From contig NZ_CP017702.1 in assembly GCF_002706745.1 (NCBI RefSeq), positions 1,922,001 through 1,986,000 of the forward strand: a stretch of DNA of 64,000 nucleotides, written 5' to 3'. The notes under the pieces were generated by a model. The model did not search any database. It saw nothing but the letters and a program-made list of their open reading frames with translations, and had not been told where the DNA came from. Origin of the DNA: Companilactobacillus farciminis KCTC 3681 = DSM 20184 (GTDB lineage Bacteria; Bacillota; Bacilli; Lactobacillales; Lactobacillaceae). Every line of letters begins with the position of its first letter. Position 1 is the stretch's first letter. Shown here one piece after another: positions 54,255 through 63,304 of the stretch. The position numbers and the translations under genes are program-made.

Positions 54255-54563
54255 TTATATTATTTCATCTGACAACCATAAAAGGATTATCGCATTATAA
54301 AGCATCTGTTGATAGATGCTTTCTCGATTATGAATAAAAAAAGGCAAGGTATTTTTTATTGAAACAGCTTCGTCATCACAAGTAATCTCGATTTTGTTTT
54401 CCCCATAAACATTAGTCGTCAGCTTCGGATCCTTGTTGAAGTAATAATACAAACTACGAAAAACTTGCCAAATTTTTTGACGATTTTCTCCAGTGATATA
54501 AATTTCATCTTCAAAATCTAATTCCAAGAATTTTTGGTTTTCTAATTCAATATTCAAAATCAT
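54255..54563 (-). pseudogene. csn2: csn2, N-terminal fragment (split by IS)
   Basis: 102 codons, the last seven from the IS end. MILNIELENQKFLELDFEDEIYITGENRQKIWQVFRSLYYYF and FIHNRESIYQQMLYNAIILL correspond to the N-terminal ATPase-like domain of Csn2 up to the first long helix. The start overlaps the cas2 stop by 4 bases, the usual operon coupling. Without the C-terminal part it cannot build the normal tetrameric ring. Confidence 0.88.
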
Positions 54564-54883
54564 ATAATCACCAATTCCTTACTACCGACTATGGTTTCCT
54601 GATTACTTCTGGAACCGACTAAAATCTGCATATCATTGAATTGCTTCTCACTGACTGAAAATAATCTCACTTCCCCATGTACGGGTAAAAACCTTTTAAT
54701 AGCAGTTTCATACCTTTTACCAGCAGCACGATTTTGAACCGCACGATAATAAACTGAATACTGCAACATTGTGAAGCCATTTCTCAACAATTCTTTACGG
54801 AAAATACGATATTGACGACGTTCTTGCGGAGTATCAACGGGTAAATCAAACATACATAACATTCTCATATTTTGATATTTCAA
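54560..54883 (-). CDS. cas2: CRISPR-associated endoribonuclease Cas2
   Basis: A 107-aa ferredoxin-fold protein: MRMLCMFDLPVDTPQERRQYRIFRKELLRNGF with the catalytic-site aspartate in FDLPV, then MLQYSVYYR. It is the structural core of the Cas1-Cas2 spacer integrase. It overlaps cas1 (4 bp, ATGA) and csn2 (4 bp). Confidence 0.97.
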   Translation of the reverse strand: MKYQNMRMLCMFDLPVDTPQERRQYRIFRKELLRNGFTMLQYSVYYRAVQNRAAGKRYETAIKRFLPVHGEVRLFSVSEKQFNDMQILVGSRSNQETIVGSKELVII

Positions 54884-55788
54884 CTTTCCTCTCCCACAAA
54901 ATTATTTAGGTCGATTTTTATAACTAAACTAGAATCAGTTTCGTCAATAGCACTGATGAAACTTTGAACGTACTCTTGCATTGAATTATCAATCGTCATC
55001 CTTTTATTATTGATTCTGATTTTCTGATTCATAAATTCAATAATTTTCAATCTCGATTCATAACTCAAGTATTCTTTGTCATCAAGAACATTCTCATTGA
55101 CCCAATAATCCATTAACGGTCGATAGGGTTCCATTAAGTCATCAACTAAGTTAAAGCTATTAAACTCATTTCGATGAAAGATACCAAGCATCGTAACCAA
55201 GCCATTACCAACTACGATTCGAGCCATACAAGAACGAAGTATTGCATAACCAAAATTCATTGCGGCATTGATCAAACAATTGTTATTTCTAGTAAAACTT
55301 TTGCCATATAAAGAATCAAAATAAACCTTAGCCACATGTCCTTCACGATTAGTCGTGTCACCAACTTGTAGATTATTGATCAAATCTTCCATCAATTCTA
55401 ATCTCTCACTTGCGACGCCACTATATCGAGCAAAGGTTAACTGATTGTTCATTTTCTGTCTGATTACTTCTTGCCAAATAATACCCTTTTGTTCATCGCT
55501 CCATGACGATTGCTTAATTGCTCGCTTGGAATAATGATGATATTGTCCATAGGGTAAATAAATTCCAACCGGCAAATAGTTATCATCACAAATCACCAAC
55601 CCAACATTATTTTGGCTCATTCGTGACATTAATTTAGTCGATAGCATCGTTCGATTACCTTCCAAAACTACCATCGTAATATCGGATAACGGAATAAAAA
55701 CTTTATTATCTTGTTTCATGACCTCTAAATTATCTAATCGGAGCCGTAGAACATCCCCTTCTTTGACGTGAACAATTCTCCAAGCCAT
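54880..55788 (-). CDS. cas1: CRISPR-associated integrase Cas1 (type II)
   Basis: 302 aa from the ATG at 55788, chosen because GGAGG lies 7 bases before it; two upstream ATGs are too close to or before the site. AWRIVHVKEGDVLRLRLDNLEV opens the beta domain; NAAMNFGYAILRSCMARIV and LGIFHRNEFNSFNLVDDLMEPYRP carry the helical-domain Glu/His/Glu metal site. It inserts new spacers at the leader end. Intact, although its partner Csn2 is broken. Confidence 0.96.
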   Translation of the reverse strand: MAWRIVHVKEGDVLRLRLDNLEVMKQDNKVFIPLSDITMVVLEGNRTMLSTKLMSRMSQNNVGLVICDDNYLPVGIYLPYGQYHHYSKRAIKQSSWSDEQKGIIWQEVIRQKMNNQLTFARYSGVASERLELMEDLINNLQVGDTTNREGHVAKVYFDSLYGKSFTRNNNCLINAAMNFGYAILRSCMARIVVGNGLVTMLGIFHRNEFNSFNLVDDLMEPYRPLMDYWVNENVLDDKEYLSYESRLKIIEFMNQKIRINNKRMTIDNSMQEYVQSFISAIDETDSSLVIKIDLNNFVGEES

Positions 55789-55811
55789 AGACATTCCTCC
55801 AAATTTTTTTA

Positions 55812-55943
55812 TAAAAAAAACCACCTATTAATTAAAATAGGTGGTAAATTCGGAATAAATCCTTATTTTTGTAGATCTTAAAGAATCTAGAAATAGTAAA
55901 ACATAAACGTACGTGCGCACATACGTATAAGGCGTCCCTTACG
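55812..55943 (-). ncRNA. tracrRNA between cas9 and cas1
   Basis: The minus strand from 55902 reads GTTTTACTATTTCTAGATTC and stays complementary to the CRISPR repeat for 26 nt, then after a bulge (ATC versus G) for a further TACAAAAA. It continues with the nexus AAGGATTTATTCCGAA, like the S. thermophilus CRISPR1 nexus, and ends with the terminator ACCACCTATT/AATAGGTGGT plus eight T. A promoter TTGATT-16-TATCAT (55977-55950) overlaps the cas9 stop. The ~40-nt 5' extension contains two more hairpins, one from near-palindromic ACGTATGTGCGCACGTACGT. Confidence 0.93.
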
Positions 55944-55969
55944 GTTAAAATGATATCACATTTTTCTAA

Positions 55970-58900
55970 TTAATCAAGGATATCTTTTGGACTATCGGAT
56001 TCTTTTTCTAAGTAATATGGATCTCCTAAAATAGTTGTATTTACTTTCCAAATCTTACAATTTTTGGGTATTAATCGCTTAATTAAGCGGCCTTTTCCAT
56101 AAACTGGCAATTTTTTATCATTTTCTGCCTGAGATATTGGTTTCAATTCTGCATATTTTTTATTAGAAAAGTTTCTCGACCAGAATAATAATTCCACTGA
56201 TTCGCCGGTTTTCATATCTTGTACTTTAACTCTATCTTTTCGATATAAACTAAACATAAACTCAGATTTTTCAGATACTTCTTCAACCTTCTTAATTTCC
56301 AAATACTTATCTTTCTTGATTCCGTATCCTTCATTTTTGTTAAACTTCAAATCAGAATACTTAATTCCCATGATCTCATATTCACCAGTTTCATGATTCA
56401 AATACACATCGGTTCTCCAAGGTTTCAACGATTGAAGTATAACGTGTTTACCATTGGCATTAGCTGGTGTGATGTCAATATGTGAACCGAGTTTCTTATC
56501 AAGATACTTAAGTTGCTTAATGGCTGGTCCATTACCTTTCTTTGAATACTTCTTAATCATTCCATGATCTCTTCGATACATTTCAAATGGGCTGATGTCC
56601 ACAGCTTTGACCTTTCCATTTGTCTGTACCTTTTCAACTTTATCTGGACAGTCGCTTATGATTCTTTCCAACTTGGAGAAAGTTCTAGGATCATACTTGT
56701 ACAATAAGAACTTAGTCTTATCTTTATCATAAACTTTCTTAAATTTCTTAAAGCCATCAACACTATAAATATCTTTCACTTTAGCTACGATATACTCAGC
56801 ATCTTTTTTATCTTTGGCCAATTTACCAGTTCGAGTTGAATAAATCGTTGCATCACTTACCTTACGATTCATCTTCTTATCAACTTGATGTGAGAATTTG
56901 ATTCGATCATCTGCATTCATGATTTCAGAAACAAAGCCACTGTAAGGTTCTTCATACATAGCTTTATCAAAATTCTTATCATCTAAAATTTCACCGGTTT
57001 CAATATCGATTGATTCTTCACCGACTTTAACTGGAAAAATTGTGCCGCCTTTTTTCCACATTCTCAAAAATGGAGTAGCAGCAATAATTGAGGCATCAAT
57101 TGCGTGGTGATGGAAAGTTTCACGAGTTTTATCAATGTGCCAATGCTTACGCATGTTAGAAGTAAACTTACCACGAATAACTGTCACCTTAGTATCAGCT
57201 GACTTTTCACGGAAGAAGTCTTGCAAACTATTAAGTACTACTCGAGAAGAATATCTTGTATCAACTAAATTACGTGATAAGAATCTCTTTCTTGTTTCAA
57301 TATCACTGACATTTTCTTCAAACAAATAGTTAGCACGTTTAGCTTTACCAAAGTTCTTGTTTGCCATTACAGTAGCTTTGAATTTGTCATAACTTTGTCC
57401 GTGACCTTCAAGCATAAATTCATACGGTGTTTTTTGACCTTTTACTTGATTCATTGAAGCAAAGCACAATGTCTTATTATTGATACTATCGTAGAAAGAA
57501 ATTGATTGTGGAATAATGTGATCAATTTCAAATTTGTCAGGATTATTGATCAAATCAGTTGCATCGATTGTTTTGCCATTATATGGATCAATTTCTTGTT
57601 GTTGATACCAAAGACGCATCTTCATTTGTAATTTACGATTCTTACTCAAAGCTTCTTTTACTCTTTGTTCACTACCAACTGATTTAACAAAAGCTTCGAA
57701 GGCAGCATCTTTGGCCTTTTTATTTTTATTTTGAAATTCTTTAATGTTATCTTGTTCTTCTTTTAAGTTCTTATCACGAGGCATTTCAACAACTAAATAG
57801 TCAATGTGTCCGTATTTCTTCAAAACTGCATTAACAATTTTCAAAGCTTCACGAACTGATTTAGATGCAACTGGATTGAAGATATCTTTAGCAATTTCTT
57901 TGTAAGGTAAATACTTGTTATTCTCGAAACGCTTCTTATCTTTTTTGACCAAACCCATTTCATTCAACAAAGTCATCTGTTCAACAGGACGTTCCATCAT
58001 TTCAGGAATCAATTTATTCATTGTCTTCACTGAGAAACGATGCCACTTATTATTAGTCTTAATTTCAAAACTATCTTTATTATCAATAATCAACTGAATT
58101 AGATCAGCATTCAAAAAATCAAATTTAGGAGCTAGACGATTATTAAGTTGTTTTCTGATTTCACCATTTTCAGTATTTAAAGTCAAAATAAAACTTAATT
58201 CATCAATAAATTCAACTGGCCAATCGCTAATATCCACTCCAGCTTTAAGTAAGTCCTTATGAATTTTACGATAAACGGGCATTGAGCTGATTTCTGGTTT
58301 GTCCTTTTCATTAACACGGAATCCCTTAATGTCATCTTTTGAACAGCCAGCGACTTTTTTAATAACGTTTAACATATTTATCGTTGTCGTATTATTCTTT
58401 ATTTCGGCAATGATTTTTTCTTTGTCTTCTTTAGTTAATTTTCCATCTTCATAATTCAAAATTCTCAAATTATTCAAGTCGTTCAATACATTAAATAATT
58501 GTGCAGTATAGGACGCAGCTGAGGCTCTTAATTCTTCAGGGTAAATTTTATCATGACCAATTAATTCCTCGAACAAATTATCCAAAGTCCGACCATCGGT
58601 TTTATAAATTCCATAATCAGTCCGAGATTTTTCATTACCAGGTCCAACAAAGTAATCTCTTTTTCTTGTCAAAATTTGACAATACTCTTCAGTAAATTTA
58701 TCGGTCAAACTTTCTGGATAAAATTGTTGTTGCGTAGCAATGATTTGCTTAGCTTCTTTTTCATAAGCACTCGTTGGAAAAACATTTAATAATACTTTTT
58801 GATTATCAGGATCATCTCCAATAACCACTTGTCCTCTAACTTTGCCATAATCATTTAAACGTTGTAATTGAATTTGAGCTGGAGTTTTCTCAGCCAATTC

Positions 58901-59350
58901 TTGACTATTGATTTTTAAACTAACTGAATAATCAGTTCCACCTTCATCAACATCGGCGTCTTTTAGAGCATAGCTAATCCCACGATGTTTAACAATCTGA
59001 TACAAACTCTCGGCCAATTCTTCTTTGGTTAGTTGTTCAGTCAATCCTTTAACTCGCAACTCATAAGGATTCAAATTCTGATTAAAATTGTCATAAAAAC
59101 TCCCTTTATCAAAATCGTCTATTAAACCAAACTTTTTAAATAATTTACCAGTATCTTGACGACGTTGTTTATTACGATTCAATAATCGTCTAGCACCACG
59201 CATATCACGACGATCTTGGTTTCCAGCGGCAACTGTCGCACTGAATAATCTAGCTCCTAATTCGATAACTTTTCCTTTGTCGATATCCAAAACGCTGAAT
59301 CCGACCGAGGCTACACCAATATCCAAACCCAAACTGATCCTATCTGCCAT
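55970..59350 (-). CDS. cas9: CRISPR-associated endonuclease Cas9 (compact type II-A, CRISPR1-like)
   Basis: 1126 aa. RuvC-I GLDIGVASVG with D10; arginine-rich bridge helix RRDMRGARRLLNRNKQRRQD about 47-66; RuvC-II LVVEMPRDKN with E522; HNH FEIDHIIPQSISF with H611 and MNQVKGQKTP about 633-641; RuvC-III TFHHHAIDASII with H749/D752; C-terminal PAM-interacting region to 1126. All catalytic residues are present. Size, repeat and tracrRNA nexus place it with the ~1120-aa S. thermophilus CRISPR1 Cas9 branch rather than the 1370-aa branch. It is the first gene of the locus with its own AT-rich promoter region. The PAM cannot be read from sequence alone. Confidence 0.97.
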   Translation of the reverse strand: MADRISLGLDIGVASVGFSVLDIDKGKVIELGARLFSATVAAGNQDRRDMRGARRLLNRNKQRRQDTGKLFKKFGLIDDFDKGSFYDNFNQNLNPYELRVKGLTEQLTKEELAESLYQIVKHRGISYALKDADVDEGGTDYSVSLKINSQELAEKTPAQIQLQRLNDYGKVRGQVVIGDDPDNQKVLLNVFPTSAYEKEAKQIIATQQQFYPESLTDKFTEEYCQILTRKRDYFVGPGNEKSRTDYGIYKTDGRTLDNLFEELIGHDKIYPEELRASAASYTAQLFNVLNDLNNLRILNYEDGKLTKEDKEKIIAEIKNNTTTINMLNVIKKVAGCSKDDIKGFRVNEKDKPEISSMPVYRKIHKDLLKAGVDISDWPVEFIDELSFILTLNTENGEIRKQLNNRLAPKFDFLNADLIQLIIDNKDSFEIKTNNKWHRFSVKTMNKLIPEMMERPVEQMTLLNEMGLVKKDKKRFENNKYLPYKEIAKDIFNPVASKSVREALKIVNAVLKKYGHIDYLVVEMPRDKNLKEEQDNIKEFQNKNKKAKDAAFEAFVKSVGSEQRVKEALSKNRKLQMKMRLWYQQQEIDPYNGKTIDATDLINNPDKFEIDHIIPQSISFYDSINNKTLCFASMNQVKGQKTPYEFMLEGHGQSYDKFKATVMANKNFGKAKRANYLFEENVSDIETRKRFLSRNLVDTRYSSRVVLNSLQDFFREKSADTKVTVIRGKFTSNMRKHWHIDKTRETFHHHAIDASIIAATPFLRMWKKGGTIFPVKVGEESIDIETGEILDDKNFDKAMYEEPYSGFVSEIMNADDRIKFSHQVDKKMNRKVSDATIYSTRTGKLAKDKKDAEYIVAKVKDIYSVDGFKKFKKVYDKDKTKFLLYKYDPRTFSKLERIISDCPDKVEKVQTNGKVKAVDISPFEMYRRDHGMIKKYSKKGNGPAIKQLKYLDKKLGSHIDITPANANGKHVILQSLKPWRTDVYLNHETGEYEIMGIKYSDLKFNKNEGYGIKKDKYLEIKKVEEVSEKSEFMFSLYRKDRVKVQDMKTGESVELLFWSRNFSNKKYAELKPISQAENDKKLPVYGKGRLIKRLIPKNCKIWKVNTTILGDPYYLEKESDSPKDILD

Positions 59351-59440
59351 TTTTTCACCCTCTGATTTAAGAAATAATTAAATTAATCACTATTTAAAAT
59401 ATATCACAATATTTTCCTAAATTCCGCATTACGGTCAAAA

Positions 59441-59475
59441 CAAAAAGGACCCTACCGAAAACTTCGATAGCATCC
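59441..59475 (-). terminator. Terminator after tsaD
   Basis: GGATGCTATCGAA pairs with TTCGGTAGGGTCC, followed by TTTTTGTTTTG on the minus strand. It closes the tsaB-rimI-tsaD unit before the CRISPR locus. Confidence 0.82.
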
Positions 59476-59482
59476 CTATAAA

Positions 59483-60505
59483 TTATTCCATATCAAAATC
59501 TAAACTAGGATTAGCGTTCAAATCCAATTCCGTAAAGTCGCCTTTATCAAATTGAATCTGAGCCATGGCACCAATCATTGCGGCGTTATCACCACAAAGT
59601 CTCAATGGTGGAAAGACTAATTCCATATCCAAATTCTTGTCCTTGATATCTTTTGCCAAACGTTTTCTCAAACCTTGGTTAGCGGAAACTCCTCCACCGA
59701 CAACTAATTGCTTAACTGGATGTTGCTTTATAGCACGGAAAGTCTTGTTGCTCAAGATATCCAAAACGGCACCTTGGAAACTGGCAGCGAGGTCGTCTTT
59801 GTTCAATTCCTCATGAACTTGGTCGGCATGGTGAACGGTGTTAATGAAGGCACTCTTCAAACCACTGAAACTGAAGTCCAAGTTATCTTCTTGCACCATG
59901 GCACGTGGAAAATCGAAAGTATCCTTACCAACAGCAGCCATTTGGTCGACTTTTTTACCAGCTGGATAGTTGATTCCTAGAACTCGACCAATCTTGTCAT
60001 AAGCTTCTCCGACAGCATCGTCACGAGTATCACCGAGGGTCTGGAAAACTCCAGGAGCGGTAACTAATACTAATTCAGTGTGTCCACCAGAAACCAACAA
60101 AGCCATGAATGGATATTGCAATTCAGTCACGAAATTAGCTGAATAGATGTGTCCTGCCAAATGGTTAACTTTGATCAATGGTAAATTATGGGCAAAAGCA
60201 ACTGTCTTAGCAGCCATGATACCAATCAACAAAGCTCCGACTAGTCCTGGTCCATAAGTAACGGCTACGGCATCTAAGTCTTCGTAACTAACTTTTGCTT
60301 CATCTAAAGCCAAATTGATACACTTAGTGATCTCTTCAACGTGGTGACGACTGGCAACTTCTGGTACGACTCCTCCGAAACGTTGGTGACTCTTAATTTG
60401 GGTTGCAATTATATTTGATAATATTTCCTTACCATTTTTGATAACAGCGACACTAGTTTCATCACAGCTACTTTCAAATGACATTATTAATGTATCTTTT
60501 TTCAC
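59483..60505 (-). CDS. tsaD: tRNA N6-adenosine threonylcarbamoyltransferase TsaD
   Basis: A 340-aa ASKHA-fold enzyme: [13 protein letters not shown] near residue 10, metal site HLAGHIYS near 114-121, [11 protein letters not shown] near 135, and [11 protein letters not shown] near 275. With TsaB and TsaE it adds threonylcarbamoyl to A37 of ANN-decoding tRNAs. Co-transcribed with rimI and tsaB. Confidence 0.97.
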   Translation of the reverse strand: MKKDTLIMSFESSCDETSVAVIKNGKEILSNIIATQIKSHQRFGGVVPEVASRHHVEEITKCINLALDEAKVSYEDLDAVAVTYGPGLVGALLIGIMAAKTVAFAHNLPLIKVNHLAGHIYSANFVTELQYPFMALLVSGGHTELVLVTAPGVFQTLGDTRDDAVGEAYDKIGRVLGINYPAGKKVDQMAAVGKDTFDFPRAMVQEDNLDFSFSGLKSAFINTVHHADQVHEELNKDDLAASFQGAVLDILSNKTFRAIKQHPVKQLVVGGGVSANQGLRKRLAKDIKDKNLDMELVFPPLRLCGDNAAMIGAMAQIQFDKGDFTELDLNANPSLDFDME

Positions 60506-60516
60506 AGTAATCTCCC

Positions 60517-61059
60517 TTACAAATCAACCATCATTTCCAAAGCGTCGTGATGATTTCTAAAATAATACTTTTTATGAACGGTCTTCGTCTTGAAACCAAA
60601 GGCGTCATATAGTGCCAAGGCTGGCTTATTAGTAACGTCAACTTCTAATGACATCTTTTCAAAATTACGTTTTCGACAATAACTAAAGGCTTGATTCAAC
60701 AATAAATGTCCAATGCCCATATTTTGATAGTCAACGTGAACTGCCAAATTAGTAATGTGCGATTCACTCTTGTCGCTCAAAGAAATGCCAATAAATGCCA
60801 CAACTTTATCTCGATAGACGAGTGACAAATATAGGGCATTCTTATTGTCGATCTCCATTTTTACAATATCGATGGGCCATGGAACCGGAATGGGATAAAT
60901 GGTCTCTTGAATCTGCATATATTGAATATCGTCAGCTTGAACTGCTTTTCTTAAAACAAACTTTTGATCCTCAATCGTTACTACTTTTTCTTCAAAATCA
61001 AATTTCGGAGTTTTGTTACTAGTAAATAAACTCTTAAACTTCTTCAACATAGGAAACAT
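60517..61059 (-). CDS. rimI: Ribosomal protein S18-alanine N-acetyltransferase (RimI)
   Basis: A GNAT acetyltransferase of about 180 aa from the ATG at 61059 (AAGG 9 bases before it); ATGs at 61095, 61068 and 61050 are alternatives. The acetyl-CoA loop is in [18 protein letters not shown] about residue 115-132, followed by [24 protein letters not shown]. The ~40-residue N-terminal extension ([19 protein letters not shown]) is longer than in E. coli RimI. The 5' end overlaps tsaB. Confidence 0.9.
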   Translation of the reverse strand: MFPMLKKFKSLFTSNKTPKFDFEEKVVTIEDQKFVLRKAVQADDIQYMQIQETIYPIPVPWPIDIVKMEIDNKNALYLSLVYRDKVVAFIGISLSDKSESHITNLAVHVDYQNMGIGHLLLNQAFSYCRKRNFEKMSLEVDVTNKPALALYDAFGFKTKTVHKKYYFRNHHDALEMMVDL

Positions 61060-61756
61060 TGCCGTCATCCTTATGTCCCTTAGCATACCAATCATGTTCA
61101 GCTTGAGTTAAACGTAAGTAAGTTGGTACAAAATCGTCGATATTTTCAACTGGTTTAGTATTCTCAGCTAACTGAGCTAACTTGGATGCATCTGGCAATG
61201 AATTTTCACTCATAATAATTTTGGCATTGGGAAATTGATTTTGAATTAATTCCTGTAATCTTGGCGTTGCGTTGATAAATTCAAGTTGATCTTGATTGTA
61301 ATCTTGCAATGACTCGAACAACTTGGCCATTGAAGTGTGGTGATCTTCGATAATATTTCTCAAATCATCCCGATTAACTTGGTAAACACCAGCAAAGGCG
61401 TTGTCATTTCTAGCATCCATCAATGGTACTAAAATGTGTGCTTTATCCCCATTAGCTGCCAATAATTTCAAACTGGAAACTCCAACTAATTTCTTATTCA
61501 AAGTATCAGCCAAAACTTTGGCAACTGTCACAGCAATTCTTACTCCTGTGTATGAACCTGGACCCTTAGCCACTGCAATCAAGTCTAAGTCTTGGGCCGT
61601 CAAATCAGCCTTTTTTAAACAAGCTTGGATATCTGGTAAAAGTGTTACACTATGTGTCTTTTTTTCAGTAGATTCCATCTGTGCTAAAACTTTTCCATCA
61701 CTAACTACTGCAACGGAGAGTGGTTTATTAGATGTATCAAATGCTAATATTTTCAT
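61034..61756 (-). CDS. tsaB: tRNA threonylcarbamoyladenosine biosynthesis protein TsaB
   Basis: A 240-aa partner of TsaD: MKILAFDTSNKPLSVAVV at the N-terminus and AVAKGPGSYTGVRIAVTVAK near 65-85. It lacks the catalytic metal site and serves as the scaffold for TsaD. First gene of tsaB-rimI-tsaD. Confidence 0.95.
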   Translation of the reverse strand: MKILAFDTSNKPLSVAVVSDGKVLAQMESTEKKTHSVTLLPDIQACLKKADLTAQDLDLIAVAKGPGSYTGVRIAVTVAKVLADTLNKKLVGVSSLKLLAANGDKAHILVPLMDARNDNAFAGVYQVNRDDLRNIIEDHHTSMAKLFESLQDYNQDQLEFINATPRLQELIQNQFPNAKIIMSENSLPDASKLAQLAENTKPVENIDDFVPTYLRLTQAEHDWYAKGHKDDGNVSYVEEV

Positions 61757-61805
61757 ATTTATCCCTCATTCTTAGTAGAATTTATTTTAACACAGAATTT
61801 GGGAT

Positions 61806-61834
61806 AAAAAAAAACCGACCACTTATTGGCCGAT
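61806..61834 (-). terminator. Terminator overlapping the folT stop
   Basis: CGGCCA/TGGTCGG stem whose loop contains the folT stop, followed by nine T on the minus strand. Confidence 0.82.
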
Positions 61835-62356
61835 TTTATTAAATTTCGAATTATCAATCCACTTAAGGACGATATACAAAAGCCCTGTCTGGTAAACCAA
61901 ACTGGATGCTTCCTTTGGTAGTCTGGTGATCAACAATGCTGAATATGGAACGTTTGTCATCATGTGAATCCATATCGTGTTCAATCCAGTATTGACAACT
62001 ACTGTGATCAAAAGCACTGTTACTAAACTTCTCCAAACTGTTACTTTATGGTTGTAAAGCATATAACCATAGATGGCACCAGCTACTAAAGCTGAGAAAG
62101 TGAATCCTAAGAAGAATCCACCACTCGATGGCATGACGACGTTACTGATAACATCAGCCAAGACGTTAGCCATAGCAGCTTTCACTGGTCCAAAATAATA
62201 ACCTAATAATCCTATTGCAATGAAACTAAAGCCGACTTTCAAGGTATTGCTCCCGACGGAAAGCTTTGCTAATACCATTTGCATTGCGATCAACAATGCC
62301 ATCCAAGTGACTTCTTGCACACTTATTACTGTACTTCTACTGTTCATAATCGACAT
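61823..62356 (-). CDS. folT: Folate ECF transporter substrate-binding subunit FolT
   Basis: A 177-aa six-helix S component: VQEVTWMALLIAMQMVLAKL at the N-terminus, the LKVGFSFIAIGLLGYYFGP segment and MPSSGGFFLGFTFSALVAGAIYGY. It binds folates and docks with the shared EcfAA'T module encoded elsewhere. Folate as substrate is supported by the tetrahydrofolate riboswitch directly upstream. Confidence 0.93.
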   Translation of the reverse strand: MSIMNSRSTVISVQEVTWMALLIAMQMVLAKLSVGSNTLKVGFSFIAIGLLGYYFGPVKAAMANVLADVISNVVMPSSGGFFLGFTFSALVAGAIYGYMLYNHKVTVWRSLVTVLLITVVVNTGLNTIWIHMMTNVPYSALLITRLPKEASSLVYQTGLLYIVLKWIDNSKFNKIGQ

Positions 62357-62365
62357 CTCCTAGAC

Positions 62366-62494
62366 GGAGCTGCCACCAGATATAGGCTTAAGACGTATAT
62401 AAAGTGGCGAATGCGGAAACAAGATCGCGAGATAACTCTTTGTCCGGTGTTCACATTCCGTTCCACCAGCACTTAACGCCTTGAATCCTACTCC
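62366..62494 (-). ncRNA. Tetrahydrofolate riboswitch (THF-I) of folT
   Basis: On the minus strand GGAG (62494) pairs with CTCC near 62366 to close the element. Inside lie GTAGGATTC, the hallmark GGCGTTAAGTG, GGAACGGAATG and CCGCATTC, in the order of the class I THF aptamer. The 3' part holds an expansion relative to the short consensus. The element ends about 10 bases before the folT start, close to its ribosome-binding site (GGAG), suggesting control of translation by folate. Confidence 0.88.
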
Positions 62495-62558
62495 AAATTT
62501 TTTAGTACTCGTCTATCATAGCACTATTTTTTCTGTAAACAAGTGTTTTGTTTGCAAT

Positions 62559-63302
62559 TTACTTATTTTTCCAATTGAACTGAGCAACAACGTTCAGTAC
62601 GTCACCGTTCTTTATCCAATGAATAGATTTATTGTTCGTATTATCTAATTTAGCATAAGCGATTGGTTGACTCTTGATATTTAGTTCTTTGTCATATTTA
62701 ATGTCCATACTAGTTAGTTGATGACTGCCGATAAAATCAATATCTAAGGTGTCGACCATCCAATCGAAATAATATGAATTATTAACATGTTTATTAACAT
62801 CAATGTTGTAATAACCGATATGTTGCTGTTGTTGGAAATCAAAATCATCCGGTACTTTGATCCGATTGAAACGTTTGAGCTTAGTAGTTTCGACTGCTCC
62901 AAACAAATCATCCAATCGATCTGCTGCACTGACAATCTTGCGTTGCTTGATATCAATCAAAACAAAGGCACTCGTGGCGCTGACCATGCGGTTGCCTTCT
63001 TCATCGTCAATCCAAAAATCACGATAGAAGAAATACTTGTTGTAACTCGTTGCTTGCGTAGTAACTTTGATTTTTTGACCAAGTCTTGGCATCTTATCAA
63101 TGTCCATGTGATATTGCACGACGACCCAACCTAGGCCATTATTCTTTACCATTTCACTACTATCAATATCAGCTTGATGCAACTGCTTTTCTGACGTCAA
63201 CAGCATTGCATCGACTAGTGCTGACAAACGCATGTCGCCGGTAAAGTTGACGAAATAATAAGGTACTTCCATCTCGATTGAAAAGGTTCTTTTTTCAGTC
63301 AC
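62559..63302 (-). CDS. Acyl-[acyl-carrier-protein] thioesterase (FatA type)
   Basis: A 247-aa double hot-dog thioesterase: residues 1-130 form the first hot dog (FSIEMEVPYYFVNFTGDMRL, then NGLGWVVVQYHMDIDKMP) and 150-247 the second, with NIDVNKHVNNSYYFDWM carrying the conserved Asn/His near 167-172. It releases fatty acids from ACP. It starts 3 bp after rsmI and may be expressed with it. Confidence 0.92.
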   Translation of the reverse strand: MTEKRTFSIEMEVPYYFVNFTGDMRLSALVDAMLLTSEKQLHQADIDSSEMVKNNGLGWVVVQYHMDIDKMPRLGQKIKVTTQATSYNKYFFYRDFWIDDEEGNRMVSATSAFVLIDIKQRKIVSAADRLDDLFGAVETTKLKRFNRIKVPDDFDFQQQQHIGYYNIDVNKHVNNSYYFDWMVDTLDIDFIGSHQLTSMDIKYDKELNIKSQPIAYAKLDNTNNKSIHWIKNGDVLNVVAQFNWKNK

Positions 63303-63304
63303 GA

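Larger units (their letters stand above)
52616..54274 (-). mobile_element. IS3-family (IS150-like) insertion sequence inside csn2
   Basis: 1659 bp with terminal TGTCA at both ends in inverted orientation; GAAATAATATAAA recurs inside each end. Flanked by a direct repeat ACC (52613-52615 and 54275-54277), the 3-bp target duplication typical of this group. It carries two overlapping frames, orfA and orfB, on the same strand as the cas genes. Both look intact, so the element may still be mobile and the insertion recent. Confidence 0.92.

Noticed and set aside
59351..59460. tracrRNA-guided silencing of the cas9 promoter
   Set aside because: The tracrRNA leader and cas9 upstream region share only ACCGTAA and TGTGATAT, too short and AT-rich to claim guide pairing, and no repeat mimic is seen in the leader.
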